Shown here in pieces: positions 35,428-44,862 of a stretch of 64,000 nt of DNA. The stretch lies in the NCBI GenBank assembly GCA_002311645.1, contig DBYW01000034.1, forward strand, positions 129,173 through 193,172, given 5' to 3'. Every line of letters begins with the position of its first letter. Within the stretch, counting starts at the first letter, position 1. The notes beneath the pieces are model-generated. The model had not been told where the DNA came from. It worked only from the letters and a program-made list of their open reading frames with translations, and did not search any database. Source of the DNA: Bacteroidales bacterium UBA1176 (GTDB lineage: Bacteria; Bacteroidota; Bacteroidia; Bacteroidales; WCHB1-69). Position numbers and translations under genes: made by a program.

Positions 35428-36654
35428 TTATAGATTAAAAGCCTCCTTGATTTTACCCACGTAATCCAGTTTTTCCCACGGGAAGAACGTAACGGTACGT
35501 CCGTTCTCCAAGGTTTTTTCGTAAGAGTCGCGGCCAAAGTGTCCGTATGAGGCTGTGGGTTTGTAAATAGGGTTCTTGAGTTGGAACCGCTCGATGATGC
35601 CGTAGGGGGTCATGTCGAAAATACCCTTGATGGCTTCGGCGATGGCTCCGTCGTGCATCTTGACGGTCGCCGTGCCGTATGTATTGACATAGAGACCCAC
35701 CGGTTTTGCTTCGCCGATGGCGTATGCCACTTGCACCAACGCTTTGCTGCAGAGGCCGGCGGCAACCATATTCTTGGCGATATGCCGGGCGGCGTAGGCT
35801 GCGGAGCGGTCCACCTTGGAGGGATCCTTGCCGGAGAAGGCTCCGCCACCATGGGCACCATGGCCACCGTAGGTGTCGACGATGATCTTGCGCCCTGTGA
35901 GGCCGGTGTCGCCGTGCGGACCGCCAATGACGAACTTGCCCGTAGGGTTGACCAACAGATTCTTGTCATAGTCGAAATGGTCGAACAGACGCTGCACCGT
36001 CTCCGGACAGTTCTTGATGACGCGCGGGATGAGGATGTCACGCACATCACGCTTGATGTCCTCTTGACTGGCATCCTCGTCGTGCTGGGTGGAGAGCACG
36101 ATGGTGTCGATTCCTTCCGGAACGTTGTCGTCGGAGTAGCGGACGGTCACCTGCGACTTGGAGTCAGGACGCAAATAGGTCATCACCTTGCCCTCCTTGC
36201 GGATGGCGGCGAGTTCTTGCACCAGCATGTGTGCCAACTCGATGGTGAGGGGCATGTAGTTGTCCATCTCGTCGCAGGCATAGCCGAACATCATGCCTTG
36301 GTCGCCGGCTCCTTGGGCCTCTTTGGCTTCACGCACCACACCCTGGTTGATGTCGCTGGATTGGCCATGGATGGTGGACACGATACCGCACGACTGGCTG
36401 TCGAACTGATACTCGCTCTTGGTGTAGCCCACCTCCTTGATTACTTTTCTTACGATTTCATCCACGGAAACGTAGGTCTTGGTCTTGACCTCGCCCGCGC
36501 AGACCACCAGTCCGGTGGTCACCAAAGTTTCGCAAGCCACTTTGGACTCTGGATCGTCTGTCAAAAAAGCGTCCAGCAAAGCGTCTGAAATTTGATCACT
36601 CAGTTTGTCCGGGTGTCCTTCAGATACTGATTCAGATGTGAATAGATAGCTCAT
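35428..36654 (-). CDS. metK: S-adenosylmethionine synthetase
   Basis: 408 residues. ATP-site SVSEGHPDKLSDQISDA with His14 and Asp16, the flexible-loop and metal-binding segment GDQGMMFGYACDE, the phosphate-binding GGPHGDTGLTGRKIIVDTYG and the GGGAFSGKDPSKVDRS motif are all intact. It makes SAM from methionine and ATP. No SAM riboswitch is recognised in the 178-bp divergent gap upstream. fabD follows 12 bp downstream. Confidence 0.98.
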   Translation of the reverse strand: MSYLFTSESVSEGHPDKLSDQISDALLDAFLTDDPESKVACETLVTTGLVVCAGEVKTKTYVSVDEIVRKVIKEVGYTKSEYQFDSQSCGIVSTIHGQSSDINQGVVREAKEAQGAGDQGMMFGYACDEMDNYMPLTIELAHMLVQELAAIRKEGKVMTYLRPDSKSQVTVRYSDDNVPEGIDTIVLSTQHDEDASQEDIKRDVRDILIPRVIKNCPETVQRLFDHFDYDKNLLVNPTGKFVIGGPHGDTGLTGRKIIVDTYGGHGAHGGGAFSGKDPSKVDRSAAYAARHIAKNMVAAGLCSKALVQVAYAIGEAKPVGLYVNTYGTATVKMHDGAIAEAIKGIFDMTPYGIIERFQLKNPIYKPTASYGHFGRDSYEKTLENGRTVTFFPWEKLDYVGKIKEAFNL

Positions 36655-36798
36655 GTCTAACGTTTTAAATTTTTGATAATAAATAAATTACACAGGAAAA
36701 CACGGGCTCGTTTGGAATGGTTTTAGCATTTTTTCAAGTGGTTGCAATCATTACAAATCTGTCCACGATTTTCCGGCGGCAAAAATACACTTTTTTTG

Positions 36799-36806
36799 TA
36801 TCTTTG
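36799..36806 (+). promoter_or_regulatory. -7 promoter element (TATCTTTG)
   Basis: Exact TATCTTTG followed by GCACCCCG, 27 bp before the start codon of the DUF1846 gene. It lies in the divergent gap with metK. Confidence 0.65.
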
Positions 36807-36832
36807 CACCCCGTATTTCTAATGCCAAAATT

Positions 36833-38296
36833 ATGAAAAACGGTTTCGACAACGACAAGTACTTAAGAATCCAATCGGAGCATATTAAGGAACGTATCTC
36901 AAAATTTGGAGACAAGCTTTACCTTGAGTTCGGGGGCAAGCTCTTCGATGATTTCCATGCCAGTCGTGTGTTGCCGGGTTTCCAGCCCGACAGCAAGTTA
37001 CGCATGTTGATGCAGTTGAAGGACGATGCGGAGATCATCATCGTCATCAGTGCCATCGACATCGAGAAGAACAAGGTGCGCGGCGACATCGGCATCACCT
37101 ACGACGAGGACGTGTTGCGTCTGCGCGAGGTCTTCCAGAGCCGCGGACTTTACGTCAGCTCGGTGGTCATCACGCATTGCAACGGCCAGGCGAGCGCGGC
37201 GGCCTACCGCGAGCGTCTTGAGCGCATGGGCATCCGTGTCTACTACCACTACACCATTGAAGGCTACCCCACCAACGTCGACCTCATCGACTCCGAAGAG
37301 GGTTTTGGCAAGAACGACTACGTGGAGACCACGCGACCGTTGGTGGTGGTCACCGCACCGGGACCGGGCAGCGGCAAGATGGCCGTCTGTCTCAGCCAGC
37401 TCTACCAGGAGAACCGCCGCGGGCTTAAAGCCGGATATGCCAAGTTCGAAACCTTCCCCATCTGGAGCATCCCCCTCAAGCATCCTGTCAACGTGGCCTA
37501 CGAAGCCGCCACCGCCGACCTCAACGATGTCAACATGATCGACCCGTTCCATTTGGAGGCATATAACAAGACTGCGGTCAACTACAACCGCGACATTGAG
37601 ATTTTCCCCGTGTTGAACGCCATTTTCGAGGGCATCTATGGCGAAAACCCCTACAAGTCGCCCACCGACATGGGCGTCAACATGGCGGGGTTCTGCATCT
37701 CCGACGACGAGGTTTGCTGCAAGGCCTCCTACGCCGAGATCATCCGCCGCTATTTCACGGCGCTGTGCAACCTGGCCAACGGCAAGGCCTCCGAAAACGA
37801 GGTCAACAAGATTTCGTTGCTGATGAAACAGGCGAAGATCAAGCCGGAGGACCGCCAAGCCACTGTAGCCGCGCGCGAGCGCAAGGAACGGGATGGCGTC
37901 GCCACCGCCGCCATCGAGTTGGCCGACGGCACACTCATCACCGCCAAGACCAGTCCGCTGTTAGGCCCGAGCGCCGCCCTGCTGCTCAACGCCACCAAGC
38001 ATCTCGCCGGCATCGACCATGACATCAAACTCATCCCGCAGGAGATGATCGAGCCCATCCAGAAGACAAAAGTCTCCCTGCTGCACGGCCACAACCCGCG
38101 CCTCCACACCGACGAGGTGCTCGTGGCCCTCTCCATGCTCAGCCTGCATGACGACAACTGCCGCCGCGCACTCGAATGCCTGCCACAGCTCAAAGACTGC
38201 CAGGCACACTCCACCGTCATGCTCAGCGAAGTGGACCACAAGATCTTCAAGAAATTAGGCATCGGCCTCACCTGCGACCCCATCCGAAAAAAATAA
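36833..38296 (+). CDS. DUF1846 domain-containing protein
   Basis: 487 residues, close to the usual length of the family (about 490-500). It has the characteristic N-terminus FDNDKYLRIQSEHIKERI followed by KLYLEFGGKLFDDFHASRVL, then VVTAPGPGSGKMAVCLSQLY near 179-198, a P-loop-like phosphate-binding segment, and GVNMAGFCISDDEVCCKAS. The family is conserved in many anaerobes; structures are known but the reaction is not settled. Cytoplasmic. The C69 dipeptidase gene begins 8 bp after it, so the two share a transcript. Confidence 0.92.
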   Translation: MKNGFDNDKYLRIQSEHIKERISKFGDKLYLEFGGKLFDDFHASRVLPGFQPDSKLRMLMQLKDDAEIIIVISAIDIEKNKVRGDIGITYDEDVLRLREVFQSRGLYVSSVVITHCNGQASAAAYRERLERMGIRVYYHYTIEGYPTNVDLIDSEEGFGKNDYVETTRPLVVVTAPGPGSGKMAVCLSQLYQENRRGLKAGYAKFETFPIWSIPLKHPVNVAYEAATADLNDVNMIDPFHLEAYNKTAVNYNRDIEIFPVLNAIFEGIYGENPYKSPTDMGVNMAGFCISDDEVCCKASYAEIIRRYFTALCNLANGKASENEVNKISLLMKQAKIKPEDRQATVAARERKERDGVATAAIELADGTLITAKTSPLLGPSAALLLNATKHLAGIDHDIKLIPQEMIEPIQKTKVSLLHGHNPRLHTDEVLVALSMLSLHDDNCRRALECLPQLKDCQAHSTVMLSEVDHKIFKKLGIGLTCDPIRKK

Positions 38297-38304
38297 TCAC
38301 CAAT

Positions 38305-39900
38305 ATGAGAAAAGCCATCCTCCTCTTAGCGTCCGCCCTGCTCCTGATAGGCACGGCCCACGCCCAATTTGAAGTCGACCCCGTCACAGGCAATATGGAG
38401 TGCACCTCCATCACTATCGGCAAACGCGCCTCGGCTGACGGCTCCGTGATGACCTCGCACACCGACGACAGCCACCGGTCGCGCACCAACATCATGGTGG
38501 AACCCGCCAAAGACCATCCACAAGGCACCAAGCAGACCTTGTACAAAAGGGTCTGGGCCAAGAACGAACCGGGCAAGATGGCCCGCTACGAAGACGTGCC
38601 TGTGGGCGAGATTGACCAAGCCCCGCACACATATCAGTTCTTCAACACAGCCTATCCCTGCGTGAACGAGAAACAGTTAGCTATCGGCGAATCGACCTTC
38701 GGGGGACGCGCAGAACTCAAGTCCGACAAGGGACTCATCGACTGCCAACGCCTCTGTATGCTGTTGTTGCAGCGCTGCGCCACCGCACGCGACGCCATCC
38801 GCACCGCCGGTGAACTGCTCAAACAACACGGCTGGATCGATGCCGGCGAATGCCTCACCATCGCGGACAAGAACGAAGTCTGGCACCTCGAGATCCTCGG
38901 TCCCGGCAAGGACAAGGTGGGTGCCGTCTGGGCCGCGCAGCGCGTGCCCGACGACCATGTGGCCGTCAACGCCAACGCCTCCACCATCCGGGAGATAGAC
39001 CTCAAAAACAAAGACTACTTCATGGCCTCCGACAACGTGTACAGCTTGGCCAAGGAGATGGGCTGGTGGGACGGCAAGTCCACCTTCCAGTTCGCCTACG
39101 CCTACGCACCAGCCACCCGCACCATGATAGCCTGCCGTCGCCGCGAATGGCGTGTCTTCGACCTGCTCGCCCCCTCCCTGCACTTGGACCCCAACTCTGA
39201 AAACTACCCCTTCTCCGTCAAACCCGACACCCTCGTGACTGTTGAAAAGATGATGAGCCTCTTCCGCGACTATTATGAAGGCACGCCATACGACATGCGC
39301 AAAACCTTGACCGTGGCCGACAAAGAAGGCAAACAGGTCATTTCGCCGATGGCCAATCCCTTCATGAAGGCCGATGAGATGAAGCTCCACAAGATCAACG
39401 GCGGGTGGGACGAGCGTGGGGAACGCAACATAGCGGTGCATTTCACCGTGTATGGCACCATCATCCAATGCCGGGCGAAGATGCCCGATGAAGTAGGGGC
39501 ACTTTGCTGGTTTGCCCTTGACAACGTGGCCTCCTCCGTCTATGTGCCGCTGTATGCCAACGTTACGGACCTGCCAGCCACCTACAAAACTGACGGGCGT
39601 GAGACAGGCTTCAGCAAGGACGCGGCCTGGTGGGCCTTCAACCGCGTGGGCACCATCGCGGCACAACGCTGGGGCGACATGCACATCGTCATCGACAACG
39701 TTTGGCAACCTTTAGAAAAAGAGTTCCGTGAAAGCAGCCTGCAAATCGAGCAGGAAGCCCTGCGCCAGCTACGCGACGGCAACCGCGACGGCGCCATCAA
39801 GACCCTCACCGATTACTCCAACGAATGCGGCAACCGCGCCGTGCAACAAGCCTGGAAACTCGGCGACCACATCTGGACCGTCTTCGATGGAATGTGGTAA
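38305..39900 (+). CDS. C69-family dipeptidase, secreted
   Basis: 531 residues from the ATG at 38305, which gives a signal peptide (MRKAILLLASALLLIGTAHA). Earlier in-frame starts lie inside the DUF1846 gene. The N-terminal nucleophile segment ECTSITIGKRASADGS follows with Cys33, exposed after processing as in PepD-type C69 enzymes, then TSHTDDSHRSRTN and ESTFGGR. These Ntn-hydrolases cut dipeptides. Location is periplasmic or outer surface. No T9SS sorting domain is seen at the C-terminus (FDGMW). Confidence 0.92.
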   Translation: MRKAILLLASALLLIGTAHAQFEVDPVTGNMECTSITIGKRASADGSVMTSHTDDSHRSRTNIMVEPAKDHPQGTKQTLYKRVWAKNEPGKMARYEDVPVGEIDQAPHTYQFFNTAYPCVNEKQLAIGESTFGGRAELKSDKGLIDCQRLCMLLLQRCATARDAIRTAGELLKQHGWIDAGECLTIADKNEVWHLEILGPGKDKVGAVWAAQRVPDDHVAVNANASTIREIDLKNKDYFMASDNVYSLAKEMGWWDGKSTFQFAYAYAPATRTMIACRRREWRVFDLLAPSLHLDPNSENYPFSVKPDTLVTVEKMMSLFRDYYEGTPYDMRKTLTVADKEGKQVISPMANPFMKADEMKLHKINGGWDERGERNIAVHFTVYGTIIQCRAKMPDEVGALCWFALDNVASSVYVPLYANVTDLPATYKTDGRETGFSKDAAWWAFNRVGTIAAQRWGDMHIVIDNVWQPLEKEFRESSLQIEQEALRQLRDGNRDGAIKTLTDYSNECGNRAVQQAWKLGDHIWTVFDGMW

Positions 39901-39926
39901 TTTTGTGTTTTTTCTATAAAATTCGC

Positions 39927-39950
39927 AGGGACGGGGCGCGCCCCGTCCCT
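39927..39950. repeat. GTAGAGACG-type palindromic repeat, copy 4
   Basis: AGGGACGGGGCG and CGCCCCGTCCCT form a perfect 24-nt palindrome, a variant of the GTAGAGACG family. It lies 27 bp after the dipeptidase stop and before the flippase promoter. Confidence 0.75.
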
Positions 39951-39994
39951 ACACACAGCAATAACATGATGTCTGTGTATATTCATAAATTAAT

Positions 39995-40002
39995 TACTTT
40001 TG
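39995..40002 (+). promoter_or_regulatory. -7 promoter element for the flippase gene
   Basis: TACTTTTG followed by CACAC, 18 bp before the ATG at 40020, giving a very short leader. Confidence 0.55.
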
Positions 40003-40019
40003 CACACTAATCCACAATC

Positions 40020-41537
40020 ATGGGAATCATCATACGACAGAGCATCAAGGGCACTTTGGTGAACTACTTGGGCGTCATCATCGGCTTTGTCACCACTTTC
40101 TTTGTCATCACCAGCTATCTGACAACGGAAGAGGTGGGACTGACGCGTGTGCTCATCGATGCTGCCATACTATTTGCCAGCTTCTCCCAGTTGGGCACAA
40201 GCTCCTCCATCATCCGTTTTTTCCCCTATTTTAAAAACGACGACGGAAAAAACCACGGATTCTTCTTTTGGACACTTTTGTTCCCTGTTGTAGGGTTTTT
40301 GATTGTCTGGGGGTTATTCATATTGTTCAAACAACCCATCATCAATCTGTTTTCGGAAAAATCGCCGCTTTTTGTCAACTATTTCCGATATGTGATCCCA
40401 TTGGGGCTGTTCATGCTCTACCAATTCGTGTTCGAGGCGAACGCCAACGTGCTGATGCGCATTGTGGTGCCCAAGATGGTGCGCGAGGTGGGCATCCGCG
40501 TCGGACTGCTCATCATCTACATCCTTTACGGTTACCATGTCATCACACTTGACGGATTGGTTATCGGCTTCTGTATCACTTACTTCCTCGCAGCTCTTAT
40601 TGACATCATATACCTTTTCACACTGCAAAAGATTTCGCTGAAGCCAGATTTGAAATTCATCACCAAACCTTTGGCTAAGGATTTTCTTTTCTACACGCTT
40701 TTTCTGGTTTTGGCGGCCATCGCAGGTACTGTCACACCCCTGCTCAGCTCCTTCTTCGTGAGTGCTAAGATGGGGTTGGCCTTCACCGGCATCTACGCCA
40801 TCGCCAACTATATCGCCACCGTCATTGAAATTCCCAACCGCTCACTCAATGCCATCGCGGGACCCAAAATGTCGGAATACATCAAAAACGAAAATTGGAA
40901 AGAAGCGGATGCATTGTGCAAAAATGTCTCCTTGCACCTTCTGATTTCCAGCCTGTTCATCTTCTTTATCATTTGGATCAACGTTGACTTGCTTTTCATG
41001 ATATTGAAAAACGGCGAAGAATACACCACCGGCAAAAGCGTCATTTTCATATTGGGGCTTGCCCGCCTTTCCAACTCCACCCTAAGCCCAGGCGCCGGTC
41101 CGCTGCAGTTTTCGAAATATTATTACATGTCGTTGATTTTCACCTTATTGTTGACAGTTTCCGCCATTCTTCTCAACATTTGGTTGATTCCTCTCTACGG
41201 CATGAACGGTTCCGCTTTCGCCAATTTCGGTTCTTACCTTATATATTTTATATGTCTCTTGATCTTGGTGAAATGGAAGCTCAACATCTCCGTTTTTTCG
41301 TGGGGACAGTTGAAGGCTCTCGTGGTGGTAGGCATACTCTTTGGACTCAATTTCCTGTGGACAAAGACACTGACACCGTTGTTCGCCATGTTGCCCATCA
41401 AGGAAATCATCTCCGCACTGATAGAAGGTGCGCTCCGGACGGGGGTTCTTCTCCTCATTGGAGTCGCATCCGTCTATTATTGGCGCATCTCACCAGAGAT
41501 CAACAATCTAATTGACAAGGTTTTGAAACGCGCTTAA
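40020..41537 (+). CDS. Polysaccharide (Wzx-type) flippase
   Basis: 505 residues with about 14 hydrophobic segments throughout and the N-terminal IIIRQSIKGTLVNYLGVIIG typical of the oligosaccharide flippase (MATE/MOP superfamily) proteins of Bacteroidetes. LINIIYLFTLQK-like and PLLSSFFVSAKMGLAFTGIY segments follow the usual order of two six-helix halves. It would move a lipid-linked sugar chain across the inner membrane. No glycosyltransferases are nearby, so the substrate is open. The 140-bp gap to xerD holds an AT-rich inverted repeat at 41617-41637 and no gene. Confidence 0.9.
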   Translation: MGIIIRQSIKGTLVNYLGVIIGFVTTFFVITSYLTTEEVGLTRVLIDAAILFASFSQLGTSSSIIRFFPYFKNDDGKNHGFFFWTLLFPVVGFLIVWGLFILFKQPIINLFSEKSPLFVNYFRYVIPLGLFMLYQFVFEANANVLMRIVVPKMVREVGIRVGLLIIYILYGYHVITLDGLVIGFCITYFLAALIDIIYLFTLQKISLKPDLKFITKPLAKDFLFYTLFLVLAAIAGTVTPLLSSFFVSAKMGLAFTGIYAIANYIATVIEIPNRSLNAIAGPKMSEYIKNENWKEADALCKNVSLHLLISSLFIFFIIWINVDLLFMILKNGEEYTTGKSVIFILGLARLSNSTLSPGAGPLQFSKYYYMSLIFTLLLTVSAILLNIWLIPLYGMNGSAFANFGSYLIYFICLLILVKWKLNISVFSWGQLKALVVVGILFGLNFLWTKTLTPLFAMLPIKEIISALIEGALRTGVLLLIGVASVYYWRISPEINNLIDKVLKRA

Positions 41538-41677
41538 ACCCAACAGCCACCCACCCTTGCACCGCTACCGGAGTGCGATCTCACCGAAATAAGACCTGAC
41601 AAAGTCTCTCATCTGTATAATCCTGTCGTGATTATACTATGCAGCAATAAATATTTTCGGCTTATACCAACCGTTTT

Positions 41678-42565
41678 TTAATATCGCGGATGGTATTTAG
41701 CGATATTGGTGCGGATGTAATCCTTGTCCAAATGCGTGTAAATTTCTGTGGTCGTGATGCTTTCATGACCCAGCATCTGCTGCACGGCGCGCAGGTCGGC
41801 GCCTCCCTCCACCAAGTGCGTGGCAAACGAATGGCGGAAGGTGTGCGGACTGATCTTCTTTTCAATACCGGCATCCTTGGCCCATTGCTTGACCAACATG
41901 AACACCATTTCGCGCGTGAGGTGGCTGCCGCGACGGTTCAAGAAGACATAGTCCTCCTCGCCCTTCTTGATTTTCAACTCCTTGCGCTTCCCGTCCACAT
42001 ATAAATTCACCATCTTTTGCGCCATTGAGCCGACAGGCACGAAACGCTCCTTGTTGCCCTTGCCCACCACTTTCAGGAAACCCTCCTCGAAAAAAAGATT
42101 CGAAAGACGCAACGTCACCAATTCGCTGACACGCAGACCGCAACCGTACAACACTTCCGCCATGGCACGATTGCGGTGCCCTTCATTCGTGCTGAGGTCT
42201 ATGCTGTTGAAGATGGCCTCTATTTCCGGCAGCGTGAGCACGTCGGGCAGGTGCAAGCCAATCTTGGGTGCATCAAGCAACTCAGTGGGGTCTTCCTTCA
42301 GGGTGCCGTCGTAGAGCAAAAAACCGTAAAAGGATTTCAACCCGGAGATGATGCGCGCCTGCGAACGTGTGGCCATGTCGTGATGGTAAAGACTCTTCAC
42401 AAAAGCCTGTAAATCTTCCAAAGTGGCAGTCTCTATCGGTTTTTCGCCCAAAAAATCCTGCAAGAGGCGTACGTCATGCATATAGGCCTCCACGCTCTTT
42501 GGGCGCAAGGCCTTTTCATAGACCAAATACTGCCGATAACGGACAATACAGGAATTTTCAGGCAT
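41678..42565 (-). CDS. xerD: Site-specific tyrosine recombinase, XerC/XerD type
   Basis: 295 residues, the length of chromosomal Xer proteins. The catalytic set is complete: Arg145 (GCGLRVSELV), Lys169 (KVVGKGNK), His241 and Arg244 (SPHTFRHSFATHL), His267 (MLGHESI) and Tyr276 (TTTEIYTHLD). It has an N-terminal SAM-like core-binding domain. It probably resolves chromosome dimers at dif rather than moving an element, since it lies in a housekeeping operon 6 bp after cinA. XerC or XerD identity is not certain from sequence alone. Confidence 0.93.
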   Translation of the reverse strand: MPENSCIVRYRQYLVYEKALRPKSVEAYMHDVRLLQDFLGEKPIETATLEDLQAFVKSLYHHDMATRSQARIISGLKSFYGFLLYDGTLKEDPTELLDAPKIGLHLPDVLTLPEIEAIFNSIDLSTNEGHRNRAMAEVLYGCGLRVSELVTLRLSNLFFEEGFLKVVGKGNKERFVPVGSMAQKMVNLYVDGKRKELKIKKGEEDYVFLNRRGSHLTREMVFMLVKQWAKDAGIEKKISPHTFRHSFATHLVEGGADLRAVQQMLGHESITTTEIYTHLDKDYIRTNIAKYHPRY

Positions 42566-42571
42566 ACACGG

Positions 42572-43822
42572 CTATTTCAAGTCCTTTTCGATTTCAATTC
42601 GCAGCATGTTGAGGGCGGCATGGGCGGCGCGTTCCACGATTTGGGCACGCCCCGTGCGGCTGCCGAAGTGGAACTCATGGGTTGTCAAACGCACGGGCGT
42701 GGCCACGGCAATCCAGACCGTGCCCACAGGCTTCTGCTCCGTGCCGCCGTCAGGGCCGGCGATGCCCGACGTGGCAACCGCATAGTCGACATCGAAGAGT
42801 CCCATGGTGTTGAGGGCCATGTCGCTGACCACCTCCTCACTCACGGCCCCACGGCGTTTGAGGTTGTCCTCCCGCACGTTGAGCAGGTCGCGTTTCACCT
42901 CGTTGCTATAGGAGACCATCGCGCCCTCGAAATAGCGCGAACTGCCCGGCACGGAAGTGATGAGGTTGGCGATGCGTCCGCCTGTGCAACTCTCCGCCGT
43001 AGCCACCTTGCGGTTGGCGCGCACCAGCAAATTTCCGACCACCGCCTCCATGGGCAGATCCTCGTCGGTGAAAGCATACATACCCGCTGCCTCCTTGAGC
43101 TTGGTGAACTGCTCGTCCAACTGGGCGGCAAGCCGCTCTTTATCATCGCCTTGCGCAGTGAGGCGCAGACGGATGATGCCCGGCACGGGTAAGTAAGCTA
43201 ACTTGAATTCGGGCGGCAACTGCTGCTCGTATGACTCCAAAAGATCGGAGAGTCCGCTCTCGGTGATATTGGTGCATTGCAACACCTTATAGAGGATGGC
43301 ATGGTGCTGCGTGTCGCGCTTTATCAGGCGAGGCAGCACTTCCTCATTGAGGAGACGCTCCATCTCAAAGGGCACACCCGGGAGCATGACAAGCACCTTT
43401 CCCTCCTCTTCGAGCCAGAGACCCGGGGCTGTCCCCAACATATTGGGCAGCACCGTGCAACCCGTGGGTACGAGCGCCTGTTCGCGGTTGGTGTCCGTCA
43501 GCGTCATGCCGCGGGCCGCGAAGATGTCCGTGACGTGCTTCAACACACCCTCGTCCATCACCAACTCCCGATGAAAGAGGTCGCATACCACCTTCTTGGT
43601 GATGTCGTCCTTTGTGGGGCCCAAGCCCCCCGTCATAATCACGGTGTCCGTCTTGCGGAAAGCCTCCCCCAAAGCTGCGCGTATGGCATCGCCACTATCC
43701 CCGATGGTGACCACCTCGGTGAGTTCAAAACCGGCTGCCGAAAACTGACGACCGACAAATGCGGCATTGGTGTTCACCACCTGCCCTATCAGGAGTTCGT
43801 CTCCAATATTAATGAGTATCAT
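42572..43822 (-). CDS. cinA: CinA-like protein (NMN deamidase / damage-inducible)
   Basis: 416 residues. N-terminal MoCF-like domain with INIGDELLIGQVVNTNAAF and MTGGLGPTKDDITKK (near 72-86), then the C-terminal PncC amidase domain with TAESCTGGRIANLITSVPGS near 274-293 and ATSGIAGPDGGTEQKPVGT. It opens NMN pyrophosphate-type substrates or removes the amide from NMN, feeding NAD recycling. Its first codons overlap the end of the DUF4369 lipoprotein gene by 14 bp. xerD follows 6 bp on, so this is a four-gene operon. Confidence 0.95.
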   Translation of the reverse strand: MILINIGDELLIGQVVNTNAAFVGRQFSAAGFELTEVVTIGDSGDAIRAALGEAFRKTDTVIMTGGLGPTKDDITKKVVCDLFHRELVMDEGVLKHVTDIFAARGMTLTDTNREQALVPTGCTVLPNMLGTAPGLWLEEEGKVLVMLPGVPFEMERLLNEEVLPRLIKRDTQHHAILYKVLQCTNITESGLSDLLESYEQQLPPEFKLAYLPVPGIIRLRLTAQGDDKERLAAQLDEQFTKLKEAAGMYAFTDEDLPMEAVVGNLLVRANRKVATAESCTGGRIANLITSVPGSSRYFEGAMVSYSNEVKRDLLNVREDNLKRRGAVSEEVVSDMALNTMGLFDVDYAVATSGIAGPDGGTEQKPVGTVWIAVATPVRLTTHEFHFGSRTGRAQIVERAAHAALNMLRIEIEKDLK

Positions 43823-44567
43823 GTCTTTTTTCTTGTGCTTTTTTGAATTTTATCAGATTTATACGTTCCTGCATGAAAACCACGTATGGATTTTCCGGGT
43901 ATTTTTGCTTCAAGTTTTGGACAATATTCTCCAACATGCCGAAATTCTCTTCCGTGTTGAGGAAAAAACGTCTGTTGTAACTTTGGTAAAAAGCCATAAA
44001 CGTGGACAAGCTTTCCGGATGCTTTTGGACAAAGTCTTTCAAATAAGCGGTATGCGCCTCCACCGCCTGCATGTAATTGGAGTCAATGCCGGCGCGAACT
44101 TCATCATTCTCCATATTCTGCTGATAAACAACGTACCACTCCTCCGCTTTTTGGATAAACACCGACAAGGCACTATCCAACTGGGCACAGAGAACCGCAT
44201 CTTCACTCCCTTTCACATGATAAAAAGAGGCTATTTTGTCGGCATTTGCCGTGAAATACAAATGATCACCTCCCTTTGCAATAGTTTTAAGAGCATTGTT
44301 TTCAGAAAGTTGCAACTGATACAACATGGGAGTCGAAGCGCGCTTTTCGCTCTCCTCGTCGGTGGACCTGACCGTAAAGGCAAAGTGTCCGTTTTTCATG
44401 TGCACAGAATCCAAGCCAACAGTCTCGTTCACACCCACCAAGCGCAGCCGGACGAGGGCGTTGCCGCCACCCTGAAAGTCGCCTTCAATGACAATGTCGT
44501 TGTCATGATTTCGACAGGCTGACAACAAAATACTGAATGCCAACAATATATAAAAAAACCGCTTCAT
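43809..44567 (-). CDS. DUF4369-type lipoprotein
   Basis: 252 residues with a lipoprotein signal (FSILLSACRN, lipobox Cys18). IVIEGDFQGGGNALVRLRLVG and VGLDSVHMKNGHFAFTVRS form the beta-rich DUF4369 domain found at the N-terminus of many Bacteroidetes thiol-disulfide proteins, but the thioredoxin part with CxxC is absent. The C-terminal half is helical (HPESLSTFMAFYQSYNRRFF). Envelope location, role unknown. It starts within an ATGA overlap with the upstream small lipoprotein gene. Confidence 0.82.
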   Translation of the reverse strand: MKRFFYILLAFSILLSACRNHDNDIVIEGDFQGGGNALVRLRLVGVNETVGLDSVHMKNGHFAFTVRSTDEESEKRASTPMLYQLQLSENNALKTIAKGGDHLYFTANADKIASFYHVKGSEDAVLCAQLDSALSVFIQKAEEWYVVYQQNMENDEVRAGIDSNYMQAVEAHTAYLKDFVQKHPESLSTFMAFYQSYNRRFFLNTEENFGMLENIVQNLKQKYPENPYVVFMQERINLIKFKKAQEKRHDTH

Positions 44568-44767
44568 ATTTGGTTCTCTTTGGGTTGTTCGGGAGCGGCA
44601 ATGGTGCAGGTTGCTGCAGATGTGTTGCCTGGGGTTGTGACGTTTTCACAGCCGCAGTTACGGTCGCGACGGTGCGGCGTGGCTCCGTTGATTTTTCTGG
44701 AGCAAGCGGAACTTATAAAAAGCACGACGCTGACAGCCAAAAGGATGATTCTCACTTTCGTCTTCAT
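44564..44767 (-). CDS. Small lipoprotein
   Basis: 67 residues from the ATG at 44765-44767 (MKTKVRIILLAVSVVLFISS), preferred over an upstream ATG because the signal peptide then starts cleanly and the promoter at 44789-44796 lies just upstream. Lipobox SSAC is followed by SRKINGATPHRRDRNCGC. No recognised domain. It ends in an ATGA overlap with the DUF4369 gene, so it is translated together with it. Confidence 0.7.
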   Translation of the reverse strand: MKTKVRIILLAVSVVLFISSACSRKINGATPHRRDRNCGCENVTTPGNTSAATCTIAAPEQPKENQI

Positions 44768-44788
44768 ATCTTTATCATAAAGGAGCGG

Positions 44789-44796
44789 CAAAAGTA
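44789..44796 (-). promoter_or_regulatory. -7 promoter element for the lipoprotein-cinA-xerD operon
   Basis: TACTTTTG on the minus strand followed by CCG, 21 bp before the ATG of the small lipoprotein. The plus-strand promoter at 44809 diverges from it. Confidence 0.55.
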
Positions 44797-44808
44797 CGAA
44801 AAAAACGG

Positions 44809-44816
44809 TATTTTTG
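44809..44816 (+). promoter_or_regulatory. -7 promoter element for the subtilisin-like protease
   Basis: TATTTTTG followed by CAGCC, 46 bp before the ATG at 44863. Confidence 0.55.
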
Positions 44817-44862
44817 CAGCCGTTTTAAAATCTATAAGAATATCACGTTTACAACGACTGTC

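Noticed and set aside
36655..36798. SAM riboswitch before metK
   Set aside because: No SAM-I or other known SAM-binding core is seen; the gap is short and AT-rich.
41678..42565. Xer-type recombinase as integrase of a mobile element
   Set aside because: It sits in an operon with cinA and lipoprotein genes, has the length of chromosomal Xer proteins, and no attachment repeats or phage genes flank it.
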